Assembly (NCBI GenBank): GCA_003586115.2
Contig: QVOM02000049.1
Coordinates: 24,567,514-24,631,513, forward strand
Origin: Salvator merianae
Taxonomy: Eukaryota > Chordata > Lepidosauria > Squamata > Teiidae
Reading direction: 5' to 3'
Length of the DNA stretch: 64,000 nt
Shown here in pieces: positions 1-12,739 of the stretch. The first letter of the stretch is position 1. Each line of letters opens with the position of its first letter. The notes under the pieces were generated by a model, which was not told the DNA's origin, did no database searches, and was given only the letters and a program-made list of their open reading frames with translations. Made by a program: the position numbers and the translations under genes.

Positions 1-2464
1 AAGTACACAAAAGGTACATAAATCTTGGTTAAAAATAGTCAAAAGATTTAAAACTATATATTCATAAAAATATATAATTATCACCCAAATAATAAAGGAT
101 TTGCAATATCATCTAATCAAGAAAAGATTCAGGATGGCATTCCCATAAAAGACTGTAGGTTAGTTGTAGGATTGTCCCAGGACTATATGGGATTGCCACA
201 CATATCTGTAGCAATCCCAACACAGTCCTGGGATATTGGGGTGATATTCCACAGAATCATTACTGTGGAAAAATCAATATCCAACCGGCTTTTACTATAA
301 AGCAGGAGGACTTACTTCATCTAGAAAACAGCTCCCACAATCCGCCATTTTGGAAATGGCCACCACACATGTGCAGAGCACCAATTGTGCTGGTAACATT
401 GTGAGAGAAAGCATTCAAACCAGGTAAGTCTTTTCACGTTGCCCAGCTGTCTAGGCAAATAGCAATTACTCCAGAAGTGCTTTCTCCTGGAATATTACTA
501 TATTTCATAATATTTAGCAGCTGTCTGGAAACAGCCTGAGAGCGTTCCTTAGTGTCAGAAATATCATAATATTGGCATCAGGCCAGCTGCTCTGGAGAAA
601 GTATTCCAGACTTGAAGGACTGCAAGGAAAAAGCCTATTATCTGGGAGTCACCCTCCTCTCTTCTTTCATAGATTCACAGGACTTCTGGCAGAGATCATA
701 AGGTTCATTGACCTTTATATAGGAAGAGACATTCCAACAGATACAGATGTCATAAATCATGAAGGACTTTAAAGGTCCATACTACAAAATGTTGAATTTG
801 CACAGCACTGAATCTTTTCTTGATCAGATGATATTGAAAACTACGTAATTGGAATGAATTCGTTGGCTCACCTTGTCTGGAGGGATCCAATTATCCCAGT
901 CTACTCTGTTCTGGGATAAGATGTGAGGACTGTCTGCATTGGGAGGGCAGGGATGTCTTCTATCCCAACCCAATCCCAGTAGCAATGTGGATGCACCATA
1001 GCTGTTCCAAACCACTCTAACCACATCTCCATCTCAGGCATTATCCACACTTGCCAGCGATTGGCCCAAGCCCCCATCACTCCTGTATTGCATCTGGAGC
1101 ACAAAGGCAGAGATGAACAGCACAGTCTTTGAACGCAGTATGCCTTCCTCTATGTCGGGTTCTGATAATGATCTTTGAGGTACTTAGGCTTCAAAACGGG
1201 ATGTAGTGATGCTGCACCAAGTCCAAAATGTCCGTTTTCCTTGCTATAGACTAGATGCAGACATGCTGACGGCTGGAATGGAACAGATAATGTAGGACAG
1301 TTGTAGACCTCCTCAATCAACTCTACCAGTAAACCGAGATAGGGACCCCTTGAGATAGTTCTTGGCCAGGATAGCACTAGTCCAATGTGAACTATACTAG
1401 GGAGCAACTTGGTCATCTACTGTCCAGCTGCAGAAAAGACCACTGTGCCTGCAGGCACGTGTTTATGAATGTCAGAAGGAAAAGCAGAATTTATTAGGAA
1501 AATGCATACTGGGATAGGAAAACCTGAGCTTTCTAACTTATAAACTGTTCTTCGTCTTGTCCCAGGGCAGCTAACGGGAGAAAAACACAGACAGCAAAGA
1601 TCAAGGAAGTAAGATAGTTCTTAGAACTATCACTCTACAAAGTAAATTCAAGCAGAGTCAAAGAAGGGGCAAATGAAGGAATCCTTCAGTAGGACAGAAG
1701 AAAAAACAACTTCTCCAAAAAAAGACATTTTGAATATAGTTTATACCTATGCATTGGCAGCCAATGCAAATGGGCAAGGGCTGGGGTTATGTTTTCTAAT
1801 TTAGATGTTCTTGCATAAGCCTTGCCTTGGGAGTTTTTTCAACCAGTAAATATTCTATTGAATTACTTTCAACAACATCTAATTACAGCAACTAGAACCA
1901 AAATCAATACTGGCACAAGGATTACTTTTTTGGCCTGCATGTTCCATTTTTAATGCATTCTCTTTGTGCCTAGGTATCTTTATGCTACAGCTGTCTCTAC
2001 AACCAGTTTTCATAAATGATTTGGTTTCATTAACTCCTTCAACTGCAGAACTGAATATATATTCAGCAAAATGATGCACTAAACGCAGAATGTATCACTC
2101 TAGAATGCTATTAGTCTAATACAAGCTGAGTGATTACTAATTTTTACAGAATCTATTTGCACACTCAAAACTGGTACATCAAAAAGGAGGTTCTGGCTTA
2201 GCTTCATCCCTCATATGCTACTTTCCCATCTGCTTAATATTTCATTCATGAGGAACCATTCAAATACACTAGGAGCTAAAGAGATATGTACTAGGGAAAA
2301 TTTTAACACTTGATTCTTCTGGAAACATCAATCAGAACTTAGGCCTAATATTTCCAATGTGAAAATTTTGTTATAGGTCTGTGTCCTCATGAATCATTTA
2401 ATTTCATTTTTCTACATCACCTTTTCTTCTGATAGGTAACTGGAACAGAAATATAACGATTACA
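1..2464. other. non-coding, probable MYLK4 intron; old repeat debris
   Basis: No convincing exon was found. An inverted-repeat element occupies about 165-300 (listed). The rest is AT-rich. A - strand frame at 1879-2079 is hydrophilic but lacks phase-compatible splice sites (see rejected). Confidence 0.5.
165..300. repeat. inverted-repeat element, family H copy 1
   Basis: TGTCCCAGGACTATATGGGA near 174 is reverse-complementary to TCCCAACACAGTCCTGGGAT near 214. A second small stem is TTCCACAG/CTGTGGAA at 248-270. The segment aligns with 12180-12270 and 12810-12880 (ATCCCAACA, then TGGGAAAATCAA-like sequence), so it is a dispersed repeat. Confidence 0.55.
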
Positions 2465-2893
2465 GGGCCTTTTACAGAATGTTTGCAAGTGAACATTCCA
2501 AGATGGAACAGACCTCGCAGTGTGACAGCAGCAATGAACTAGCAGCACTTGCAGTGTGAATGATGGCAGCCCGCGCCATGATAGCAGCTGGGAAAACATC
2601 TAGCCACTGCCATAGTGACCACAGATGTGGCGCAACTGCGCAGTCACAGCCATGCCGTGTCATGCAGCACAGTGCAGTGTAGTGTTCACACCTGGAAGTA
2701 GGTGCGAATGCTGTATACTTGGAACAGTCCAGCTGCTCCTGGTACAGCTGTGGAACATAATTTTGTGATCCACAGCAAGTATTGATCAGGAGCAGCTGTA
2801 GCCTGCTTCTGATCACGAGGGCCTCTGCAAAGGGCAGATTCACCTCACTAGTGAACATTTGCATGTTCACTAGTGAAAAGTGCAAACAGGCCC
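2465..2893. mobile_element. non-autonomous DNA transposon, family A copy 1
   Basis: It starts GGGCCTTTTACAGAATGTTTGC and ends GTGCAAACAGGCCC, an inverted terminal match. Just inside are AGTGAACATTCCAAGATGG on the left and a palindromic pair of GTGAACA/TGTTCAC on the right. The interior (CTGCTCC..., CCACTGCCATAGTGACCA) is shared with copies at 4983, 21024, 34651 and 59374. No transposase is present. The GGGCC ends suggest hAT, but the target duplication is unclear. Confidence 0.65.
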
Positions 2894-4982
2894 ACAGTAA
2901 AGAATAGGAAAAACGGATCAGGACTAGATCTGGTCATGCTTTGATCTGTCTCACTACATCAGTGGCATTTTACAAATTAATGTCTCATTGATTTTAATGT
3001 GGTTACTTTAAGCACATCTAAATCTGAGCAAATTCTAGAAACAATAAATCATTTACTTCTATTTTCATCAAGGACTGGAAAGCTTCTTTTGCTCGGTTGT
3101 TACTTCCAGGAATCCAGTTATCTTTGTGCCTAAGGACCATGAAAGCTGAACATCAAAAAGGGAAAATTTTCCAAATGTGGATTCTTAACGTATTTCTGGT
3201 TTTAGGCAATTTTCCCCAATATGATGAGCATGAAATGGAAGGATATTTTAACAGAAGGCAAAATGTATTTATTTATTTATTTATTTATTTGAAAAAATGT
3301 TTGTCTGTTTCTTTTTTAAGAACTATGCTAAAAACAAAGCCTTTGGTGTATCTGGTGCTAGTCCAGCAAACACAGCAGGTCACCTCCATGCAACACTGTA
3401 CTGTATAATCTATTGAGTCACAGCACAGCAATTGTTGGCAATTATTAACTGCCCAGAACAGTCTGTGTCAAAGTAACTTCTTCAAAGCGTTTCTGCAAAT
3501 ACTGTTTAGGTTCAGTGTGAATGCCTAAGTGTGGGAAAGACAACTGGAAAAAAAAAGGAAATAAATTCAGAAACTTGCAAAGATAAAAGGGAGAATTTTT
3601 TGTTTGTTTTGTTTAAGACTTTATGCTTCTGCGGTTCTTTCATGGTTGGAAGGCAAGAAAATAATAAATATAATTTTGCATAAAAATATAGTTACCTCAG
3701 CGTTTTCCTGTACACTTTATTCAAATATCTGCAGATCTTTGAAAATTGTTTTAAATAATAGCACCTAGCACAAAAGTCAAGATTCACTTTACCTCTTTGG
3801 CTGTGTCTCCATTATGCAGCAAAGTTGCCTTAACCAGGGTCTCAGGGCAATCAGTTGCCATTTACTGTAACAGAGACTGACTGTCCACCTAATTATTAGA
3901 TTTATGTGTTAGACATCCGTCATTATAATCATCCATTTATTTGTATTCCAGTTTTCCTGAGTTTTGTTCTTCTGTCCTGCCAACATAGCCAATGGACACA
4001 GTTGATCACTTATAATCAAGTTTAGCAGGCCACAGGTTTCCATTTCTGTTCTATACAAGTAATGCATATCTGGATAAAACATAAACATCATTTTCATGGA
4101 GCATAATGATTGCAGAACAAAGTACTCTATATTGACATTTGCTAAAGAAGAAACACAAGACAGGCTATCTATGAGAGTAATATGGTGGAAGGGGAGAACA
4201 TATTCTTTTTTCCTGTCAGTGCACACAGCAGATCAAGCCCAGGGAGAACAAATAATTCAAATGAACGATGATTAAAAAAAAACAAAAAACCAACACCCTG
4301 TGGCTTTCTTTTTCTGAGCGAAAAGCTGGTAGTAAATTTCTGCTGTATGAAGTGGTTCCTCTCTTCAGAGAGGGAAACTTGAGAGGAGCCCTGCCTTGTT
4401 ATGAAATAGATTCTCAATTTACCTCAGAAGCCTTCTTCTCCTGCCCTCTAATTTGCCCCCATCTGCTCTCTCCCCCACCCCATTCTATTTATAGAACTAA
4501 GCTGATGCTACTAAATCTTCTTTAGCCACAAACTGTTGATACAGAAATTACTGGGGAAATTGCATGATTGTGTGATCAATAGGATGAAGAAGACCCTAAT
4601 AGATATTCATAATCATCCCTTTAGGTCTTAAAGTTTCTTGAGATGGTACCTATGATCAACATTTGATTTTTTCCGTTCTCCCACTTTATCAAGCATTTGC
4701 TCAATATATTACTTAACGATCCTATAACACAGTTCCAAATACGTTTTTCTACTTCCTTAACAAAAAGGAATAAATGGAATGACTTAAGAAATGGCTGAAG
4801 TAAAAATGGCATTAGATCATAGATATATTATTGGTAAACAACTACTGTTTTCCATCTCAGTTCAGAAAAAATGCCAGTTGGGCATGAAACACTGTAATAT
4901 AAAAGCAACAGGAAGGAAGGTATCATAAAATGTATATTTCTTTCTTACAGCTTGCTGATTAGAGCCAAAACTAGCACACCAT
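2894..4982. other. non-coding, probable MYLK4 intron
   Basis: No gene or clear transposon was found. A short (ATTT)n tract lies at 3268-3291. The remaining sequence is AT-rich with only chance reading frames. Confidence 0.5.
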
Positions 4983-5466
4983 GGGCTTGTTTGCACTTTC
5001 CACCTTAGAAGAGGATAATTTCTCTTGAGAAAATTATCTCAAGGTGTTCTAAGGTGGAACTGACTTCACAGTGTGGACACTGTCCACTGTGAGGTCTTAG
5101 AATAGAACACCAGCAGGATACCAGCATTTGAGGTGCAAACACAAATGTCCTGCCTGTGTTCCTCACCATGACAGTGGCCGGGAAGTGTTCAGCCACTGCC
5201 ATGGTGACCAGCAACCCTGCAGATTGCACAGTGCAGCCATGCTGCACAGCTGTGCATTTGCACCTGAAAGCGGGTGCAAATGCTCTATTCTAGGAAAAGT
5301 CTAGGTTCTCCCAGTATTGCTGTGGAGCATGATTTAGTGCTCCACAGTTAGGAGTGATTGGGAGCAGCTGGAGTCTACTCATGACCATGAGGGCTTCTGC
5401 AAATTGTGGAGGCACATGACTAGTGAGCGTCCTTGACGCTCACTAGCTTCGAGTGCAAACAGGCTC
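4983..5466. mobile_element. non-autonomous DNA transposon, family A copy 2
   Basis: It begins GGGCTTGTTTGCACTTTCCA and ends GAGTGCAAACAGGCTC, inverted terminal repeats of about 15-16 bp. The interior aligns with copy 1 (GCCACTGCCATGGTGACCAG; GGGAGCAGCTGGAGT). It also contains an internal stem near 5018-5065 (TTCTCTTGAGAAAATTATCT with a nearby complement). Confidence 0.68.
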
Positions 5467-5707
5467 ACTGGCTCACAAGTTTGAACTGATTAGTATTTAA
5501 AATATATAATCTATGTCCTTGCTGAAGCTATGACTCATGGGATAATAGCTTCAAAGTTAGAGCTTTTTTATTATCCTAGAAAGCAGTGCTCCAGTTCTCC
5601 ATCTTCAGTATTCATTTTAGCCTTCAATGCTTCAACATGCATGTGACACATCCTTTCCTTTGAGAAAAATGCTATTCATTTTGTCCTGCAGAAGCAAATA
5701 CCCATCC

Positions 5708-5925
5708 TTTTTTTTTGACTTTATTGTTGAGTACCACCCAGTCATGGCCAACTCCTGGTTGACTGCATAGGTACCTCCATGGGTAGCTCTGTGCAGTTTT
5801 CTTGGCAGAGATACAGAAGTGGTTTGCTATTTCCTACTTTGAAGGAAAGTATGAGGATTGAACCTGCAACCCTTTACTTTCCAGGCAGTTTGCTCTACCA
5901 CAGACACTCCCTTCTTTGACTACAA
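5708..5925 (-). mobile_element. tRNA-derived SINE, - strand
   Basis: Read on the - strand it has GTGGTAGAGCAAACTGCCTG (tRNA-like A-box region) and GGGTTGCAGGTTCAATCCTC (B box, GGTTCAATCC). These are followed by a body with AACCACTTCTGTATCTCTGC and CCAAGAAAAC, then TGGCCATGACTGGGTGGTAC and a short tail. This layout is typical of tRNA-head SINEs in amniotes. It is diverged and unlikely to be active. Confidence 0.7.
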
Positions 5926-7207
5926 TCCAATAAAATGTAGTAGCCATGTTCTGACTTGGTTCTGGATTGATGTCTCCTTAGAATATCCCTCTATAGTACA
6001 AATTTAATTATAACATTCTTGATACACTCAGATGCCATTCTGTTTATATAAATTAAAATGGTTTTACACCCTTAACTTTTCCTTCCAGTTCACATCATTA
6101 AAGGCAGAAAATTAAGAAGGATTACTCTACATCTTTCAATCAGTTTATCAAGGGTGAAGGGCGGGATATAAATATTAGAAATAAATAAATACATAGGTGT
6201 GGAGACTGGAATGCCTGCTTATCTGTAGGATATTCACCTGAAAGTATGACACGAGGGAGCAGTAGGAAAGCAGTTATTTTGATTCATTGACCTCAGGGAG
6301 AGAGGACGATCCTACAAAAGGTTATATTCGTGTCATATAGTGGGACTCAGTATCTACTTACTTCAGTGTCTACTGTTACACGCTTACTAAGGACCTGCAT
6401 GACATCTGTTTTTAAATAAGATTCTGTTCTAATTCTAGGTCACAGGCAGAGGGAGAGAGACACCAGGCCTGGTTGGAGATTTCAAACAAATTGTGTGTGT
6501 GTCTGGCGGGGGGTGGGGGGGAATAGGGTGCCCCCCACCCCACTGCATAAGCTACTTTTTGCAAACTCCATATATTTTAGATGAGAACTCCCATTAAGTC
6601 CAGGCCCCAATGGCTGTGGCTGAAGAGAATTCTAATGCAAATTTGGACAGAGGCACTATGTTAATACAAGTTGTTGTCCACTGCTGTTGATATATTGTTT
6701 TTAACATGCACCATCCATTTTGGGGTCCTCAGGTCTTCTTCCACTCCTCTACTCTTTGATCTCTCCCACATCTTTCCTGAAGAGATTCTTAATAACTATT
6801 AATGGATGACTCTGTTGAATTTTATTTTTTTTCCACTGGGTTCACCCTTTTCCTACATCAGAATTTTTTTAAAAAAAATACAAATTCACTTTCTTTAAAA
6901 ACAACAACAACAACCCTAACTTATGTGCATTCTTACTTGACAGAGATATTTTGGAAGTAAACTTCCCTAGTATTTGCCTAATATTTTCAGTAATGTAGAC
7001 CCTTCACTAAAATATGCATTTTGGTAAACATATTCCTATTAAATAAATCTGCTATAAAAGTTAAAGATTCCTTCCCTTGTTTACCCTTTAAGGTCTTTCA
7101 CAATATATGGCACACTAGCAATCCTCACTTCTGCTGACTATGGAGGCTTCAAACAGCATGGATTCTACAACTCTGTGCTAGTTTGGAGGGACTTCCCCAA
7201 GAAAGCC
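5926..7207. other. non-coding; SINE/LINE tail and low-complexity tracts
   Basis: GAAGGGCGGGATATAAAT at about 6157-6174, followed by AAATAAATA, is the 3' tail shared by Sauria SINEs and L2-like LINEs. A GT tract and G-rich run lie at about 6490-6522, and a CAA repeat at 6900-6914. Nothing coding was found. Confidence 0.5.
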
Positions 7208-7330
7208 GGGGCCCTTCCGAACTTTCCATCTTAGAATGTTCACCAGTGAACATTCCAAGATGGAACAGATCCCACAGGGTGTCAGCCATTCACTCTGTGA
7301 GGGTTGGAACATCCCGGCAATGGACGGCCC
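7208..7330. repeat. family A-related fragment
   Basis: GGGGCCC opens the segment. It contains AGAATGTTCACCAGTGAACA and TTCCAAGATGGAACAGATCC, a palindrome shared with family A copy 1. It ends CGGCCC next to a doubled GTTCTTAT. This is a short, internally deleted copy. Confidence 0.5.
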
Positions 7331-8330
7331 GTTCTTATGTTCTTATGTAAGGAGATGCCCCCCTCAAGAGTTCAGGCCTTTTCTTACTAAAACTGTATCA
7401 AAGAAGTAGGAACCTGGTTTTCATTCATGTTCCACATGACTATCTCAACAGCTTACAAAACAGAAATCAGACTGTAAATTAGCTGAGCCATCTAATCAAT
7501 TTATATCCTTTATATTATGTTTGATCATAACAAGAACATCCTAATAAAATGCAGGCATTTCAATGTAAAGACATGAAATAATTCCCAAAGATGCTGGAAT
7601 TCCAAATGCTGTTTGGTACGGCTATACTTAAATGTGATGTTTAGAATTCAAAGAAGTAAGGAAAAAAGGAAATGATTATGAGGCAAGATTTATATTAATT
7701 ATTAGAATACACTTGTACACTCACACATATGTACCATGCATTAAAATTACAATATTTGAGTTAAATGAAATATAATGTATATCTACATATGTTCAATGTA
7801 TTTATTAGATTTATAGTGTCACAAAAATGAGACAAAAATTCACGCAGAAACAAAGTGGTCCTGCTAGAATAAATTAATCTTAACAAATTAATGGATCTAT
7901 GGTAGGTGCCATGTTCTAAAGTTTCCTTTTACATCAGAGCTCCTACAATGCCTCCTTGCTAGACGTCTGCACAATTAACAGTTACTTCGTCTACTCTAGT
8001 ACGGAGTGTGGTACCGAACTAGTGGATGCCATTTGCACTGTTCCCTCTGCTGGTCGGCTTCGGATCCGTTCCTCTGGCTGGGAGTGCGAATGGCAGCCAG
8101 CGTTCTCCAACCCCTCCGGTTCGAAGCCAACTATTGGGAATGGACTACGGAGCTCAGTGCGAAAAGGTCCGATTTCTCATTTCAAAACATGCCTATGACT
8201 GGCCAAAATGACTAGCTGATCGCTGGTTGCATTGACAACTCTCTAGGATGCTTTCGCTCAACACGTTTAGGATAAAGTCATCCATATTTGCCATGTTTTG
8301 GACTACACAATTAACGCAAAACTATCTGGA
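7331..8330. other. non-coding; CpG-bearing unassigned block at 7950-8290
   Basis: Bases 7950-8290 contain many CpGs (AGTACGGAGTG, GGCTTCGGATCCG, GGTTCGAAGCC) in an otherwise CpG-poor area. Several overlapping 60-80-codon frames run through the block, but none looks like a known protein. It abuts the L2-like LINE and may be its unrecognised 5' part or a separate insertion. Confidence 0.4.
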
Positions 8331-10015
8331 GAGGTGTCCAGCGTTTCATTGGATGAGTTTCAGTTACTGAAACCTGAGGATGTGGACAAGGTGTTTGGAT
8401 GAGTTCAGCCAATCACTTATATCCTTGACCCTTGCCCATCATGGCTAATTAGATCTGGTAGGGAGGGGCTATCAGTCTGGGTCCTGGAGATTATAAATGT
8501 CTCACCGAGAGAGGAAGCAGTCACAACCTCACTTAAATAGGCTGCAATTTAGCCACTTCTAAAGAAACATAACTGGACCCAGTGGATATTAAGAATTATA
8601 GGCCTGTGGCCAATATTCTCTTCCTGGTCAAGGTGCTTGAGAGAGAGAGGTGGTTGTCCACTCCAGGTGCTGTTGGATGTTACAAATTATCTAAATCCAT
8701 TTCAGTTGGGCTTCAGGCCTGGGTTTGGGACCAAAACTGCCTTGGCTACCCTAGGGGACAAACTTAGTTGAAGGAGAGACAAGGGAAATGCTGCTACCTT
8801 GTTGATTCTCTTAGTTCTACCAGGGCTTTCAATACCAATGACCATGGTATTTTCCTGGACAGGCTTTCAGGGTTACAGGTAGGAGGCACCATTTGGCAGT
8901 AGATTCACATTTACCTGGATAGTTAATTCCAGTAGGTGGTTCTTGTCTTTCCCTCATGCTGTTTAGCATCTTTGAAACTGCTGAGGGTGTGGAGACTCAT
9001 CCAAATATATGGCCTGCAGTGCCATCAACATGCACATTATTTTTTTTTCATCAGAACCAGGGAAGATGGTAAGAATCTTAAACCAGTGTCTGGGTATGTC
9101 AATGGATTGGATGAGGGCAAACAAACTGAAAATGAATCTATTCAGGAAGGTGATATTCAGCCTGTCCTGGATGAGGTTGTACTTTCCTTGAAGGATCAAA
9201 TTCACAACTTGGGGGTGATGGATTGATCCAGCTCTATCACTGGAGGTCCAAGTGGCTTCTGTGGCCCAGAGTGCCTTCTATCATTTGTGGCTGATATTTC
9301 AGTTGCATCTTTACCCTGATGGGGATAGCCTAGCCACAGTTACTTATACTTTTATAACATCTCATTTTGACTATTGCAATGCACTGTATGTGGAGCTCTC
9401 TTTAAAAATTATTTAGAAATTCCAACCAGTCTAGAAGAGGACCAGAAGGCTGCTATTGGTGACTGGGCACTTACAACACATCACAGGAGCCCTTCATCAA
9501 TTGCCCTGGCTCCTAGTTTGTTTCCAAGCCCAATTTAAAGTGCTAGTTTTAAAACCCTAAATGGCCTGTGAACAGGTTACTTGATGGAGTGCCTTAAACC
9601 ATATATCTCTACTTGTAATTGTAGATCAGGAAAAGAAGCCTCACCCTCCATGTCCCCACCGATCAAAGTCCCATGGATGGACACAAGAGAAAGAGCTTTC
9701 TCAGTAGTTGCTACCCAGGATTTGGAATAGCCTCTCCAGATGCCAACTTTATATGACTTTAGGCACCAAGTGAAGCCCTATTTATTCAATCAGGCATTTT
9801 AGAAGACTGGCTGGCTATTATGGTTTTATTTGTCTTATTTTATTTTTAGCATATATATTTTAATCGCATTTTTAGTATATTTTTAATTACCTTTTTTAGC
9901 ATATTTTTGTTTTATATATACGGGTGTGGTTGCTATATTTTAATGTGTTTTTATTGTGAACTGCCCAGAGAACCTGTGGTTATTGGGTGGCTAAGGAAAC
10001 TTAGTAATTAATTAA
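8331..10015 (+). mobile_element. degenerate L2/CR1-like LINE, ORF2 part
   Basis: The + strand translation shows reverse-transcriptase remnants in order. NYRPVANILFLVKVLER is at about 8594. A region like FQLGFRPGFGTKTALAT is at about 8702. GSCLSLMLFSIFETAEG at about 8938 corresponds to the GSxLSPMLFN motif. NQCLGMSMDWMRANKLKMN is at about 9080-9135. The C-terminal RAFSVVA block is at about 9690. The catalytic YADD motif is destroyed and frames shift repeatedly, so it is inactive. The 3' end is AATTAATTAAATAATAA near 10000. Confidence 0.85.
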
Positions 10016-11242
10016 TTAAATAATAATTACATTGCATCTTTCTGTATAGAATTGTGCCAGCAACTACAACATTTTCAATCTATGTTAACAGCTAAGAATA
10101 TGTTGTGTAATTTATACTATCATATTATTTTTTTTACGGTATTCTCCACAGTTGCTTATTAAAACTGACACCAAAAAACCTGTACAAAAATGTAGCCAAA
10201 GTTGTCTGTCATTTTTTTAATGGCTATAAAGAAATTATTGCCTTGGACCCACTTTTCCCTGTGCTCTGACCTGAGAACATCTTCAATCATGTCCTCTTCC
10301 TGCAACTGCTTCCTTTTTCTTCGGGGGTGATCACACAGAGGGTTTGGGGGGCATTCTTTCCTGGATTTGCCCCATCTGTGGATGATCCTTTCTTATTCAC
10401 TTCCTATAAGCCACCGCCGACTGATTTTCTGTGGACAGTGGCAGGAGCAGGCTGGGATTGGCTAGGAGCCTCTGTGGCCTCCCACCCCAACCAACTCTTA
10501 ACTCCTTCTCACCCCAAGTGATATTTTCATGGCTGCAGAAACAAGCAGAAACAGAGATTTGGAAACAGGGTGTTTCTTTTATATGTTCCCTGTGTCCCAA
10601 GAGCCTCAAATGTGTACCCATTTTTGCACGTATAATCATACCCCCTGATTTAACTTTTTGCTCAACATCCACCAGTAAGGTATCCAGGGCCAAACTGTTT
10701 GGCAGAATAAAGTATCTAATGTTATTGCCTTGAATACTTAAGGTCTCTTACAATCAGGGCAGCCACAAGCAAGAACAGCACTGAAACTCCTTCTTCTGCA
10801 TAATTAGCCATTCTCTTTTTCATCTGGCCACACAGTTTATAGCACATTGTACAGCTTGATGTTCTACTTACGATGCTTGCCTTGGTTGCGCTTTGTTTTA
10901 CATTGTTTGCTTTATGATGCTATCTTTAATATTTGTTAGCCATCCTGAGGAGACAGGGAAAGGTTGATGAGCATCTCTCCAGATTTTGCTAAACTACATC
11001 TCCCATCTGTCCTGGCCACCATAACCACACATTAGTGGACCCTAGCATATGCATTAAAAAAGTAGAGTTGCACCATGCATGAATAAAAATATTAATGTCT
11101 TCTGGTATACATGTTCTACTTACATTATTTCCGTCTTTTCTATATTTGCTTCCTTCCCAGTTTAGATAGAGCATTGATTATGTGATATATGAAGGCAAGT
11201 GTTCCAGTAACATAACTGTAACCCAAACCTGTTTCTATGGTA
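10016..11242. other. non-coding with family E repeat
   Basis: Apart from the family E element (10326-10535) nothing supportable was found. Chance frames at 10.3-10.7 kb on both strands come from that repeat. Confidence 0.5.
10326..10535. mobile_element. family E dispersed repeat, copy 1
   Basis: It starts GGTGATCACACAGAGGGTTT and contains GGATTGGCTAGGAGCCTC and GCCTCCCACCCC. All recur in the same order at 58485-58755. It is probably a non-autonomous DNA transposon; ends and target duplication were not resolved. Confidence 0.55.
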
Positions 11243-11304
11243 GCATGCTTTATTCCAGAATATCCAAATATGGTGGAATAAGTAAGCGACGTCTGGATGC
11301 AGCT
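11243..11304. repeat. family D half-copy
   Basis: GCATGCTTTATTCCAGAATA through GTGGAATAAGTAAGCGACGT and CTGGATGCAGC is one arm of the hairpin MITE seen complete at 20298-20420. Confidence 0.65.
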
Positions 11305-12129
11305 TATGAACTGCATCAATAACTGTTCGAAATTTGAAAATCACAGCAAAACACCACTGTGGACATAACAGCTCAAATTAAGTAAGCATCTGAAAGGTTC
11401 TTCACCTGGGTACCATAACTTGGAAGTTGATGACCAGAACACATTATCATTTTCTGAGTCACGGGTTGGAAACTTCGCTAGCACCTGCTCTTCTGTTGAC
11501 AGCTACAGGTTTCTAAATTTCCATGATGCACAAGCAACTATCAACATCTCTTCAAGCATCCTTTATTTCTCACATGGATATGAAACCTGATGTCTATGTC
11601 AGAACTTCACAAACCTTACAGGGCAAGAGGCACATGTTTCGCCAGCCTATGGCTTCATCTATTTGCCACCTTTTCAGCCTGGCATTCATGCAAGTCACGT
11701 TTTCTCTACTCCACCATAGTAATAAATAGGCAGGCTATTTCTAGATGCCCTCTAGAAGCAGTTAATTTGACATCAAAGCAAGACTCTTAATTTCTACGCG
11801 AATACAATCTCCTGGGACTCTCTGAGGATAGATTACCAAGGAAATAAAGCAGGTGCTTTGTGACTAGCCAAGAAAATATTGTCAGCTCTGTAGTGTGAGA
11901 TTGTGCATAGTTTATAAGTAACCTTATAAAAATATTTGAGAGTACTATACATGAATGTGTAATATGAGCTTACTTATACCATGTATAAGAATGTTATGGG
12001 CAAAACTAGATGTGCACTAATCTATTGGCAGGTAGGCATCTAATTTTGACATTTAGAGTGATATTTGGTATTTATTCATTTATTTAAACTCTTTGCAGCC
12101 TGCTCCCAAAAAAAGCATCTCAAAGGGTG
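11305..12129. other. non-coding, no recognisable feature
   Basis: The sequence is AT-rich. No exon, tRNA or clear repeat was seen beyond the start of the family H block. Confidence 0.45.
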
Positions 12130-12550
12130 CCTCCAGTTACGGGCTAAAACCTGTGATTCTCCTAGGGACTATACTGGAAATGGCAGATGTCATCACGGTA
12201 TTCACAGCATAGTCCTGGGTTAGTCAATGGATAACCCAATATATCGCTGTTATGGGAAATCCAGTGACAATGCTGGGTTTCCCGTAATCATTCCCCTTAG
12301 CTGGATGTCTGTCGGGAGTGGCTGAAAGAAGTTGAATTGTATAACAGAAGCCAGCCAAGCATGTGAAAAAGAACCAAGGAAGTGAGGTGGGCAATCCCCT
12401 AGCTTTCTGCTTATATGATTCATTTCGGCCACTGCCAGCAGATGCCCAGGTAAGGGGAACTAAGTCCATAATTGCTTTTCACATCTGCTGGGGGCCACCA
12501 AAAGTAAATTGTGGGATCTTCTTTAGATCCTGCAATACCTCTTGTCTTCT
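12130..12550. repeat. family H element, copy 2, with internal palindrome
   Basis: Arms at about 12291-12343 (CCCCTTAGCTGGATGTCTGT...) and 12411-12462 (...GATGCCCAGGTAAGGGGAAC) are reverse complements with scattered mismatches. The upstream part (CATAGTCCTGGGTT; ATGGGAAATCCAG) aligns with family H copies at 165 and 12740. Confidence 0.55.
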
Positions 12551-12739
12551 GGAGGCAGCCAAAGTTTTATACTTCTATGTACATTTTGGAATATAAGTAA
12601 GGCTCAGAACTACATCAAAAATAATATTAAATGATGGAATATGTAAGACAAAGCTGTCACATCCGTATTCAAATATGGAAAACCTGGTTGACAAAAGATC
12701 TTCAGTAGGCACCTAACGAAGAGGAGGGTCCCATCTAGA

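Noticed and set aside
1879..2079. Hydrophilic - strand frame that might be a MYLK4 linker exon
   Set aside because: Candidate acceptors at its left give stops in the phase required by the upstream MYLK4 exon, and there is no good donor before its stop.
5708..5925. Functional tRNA gene
   Set aside because: Box-like motifs are present but the cloverleaf is not intact and a SINE body follows.
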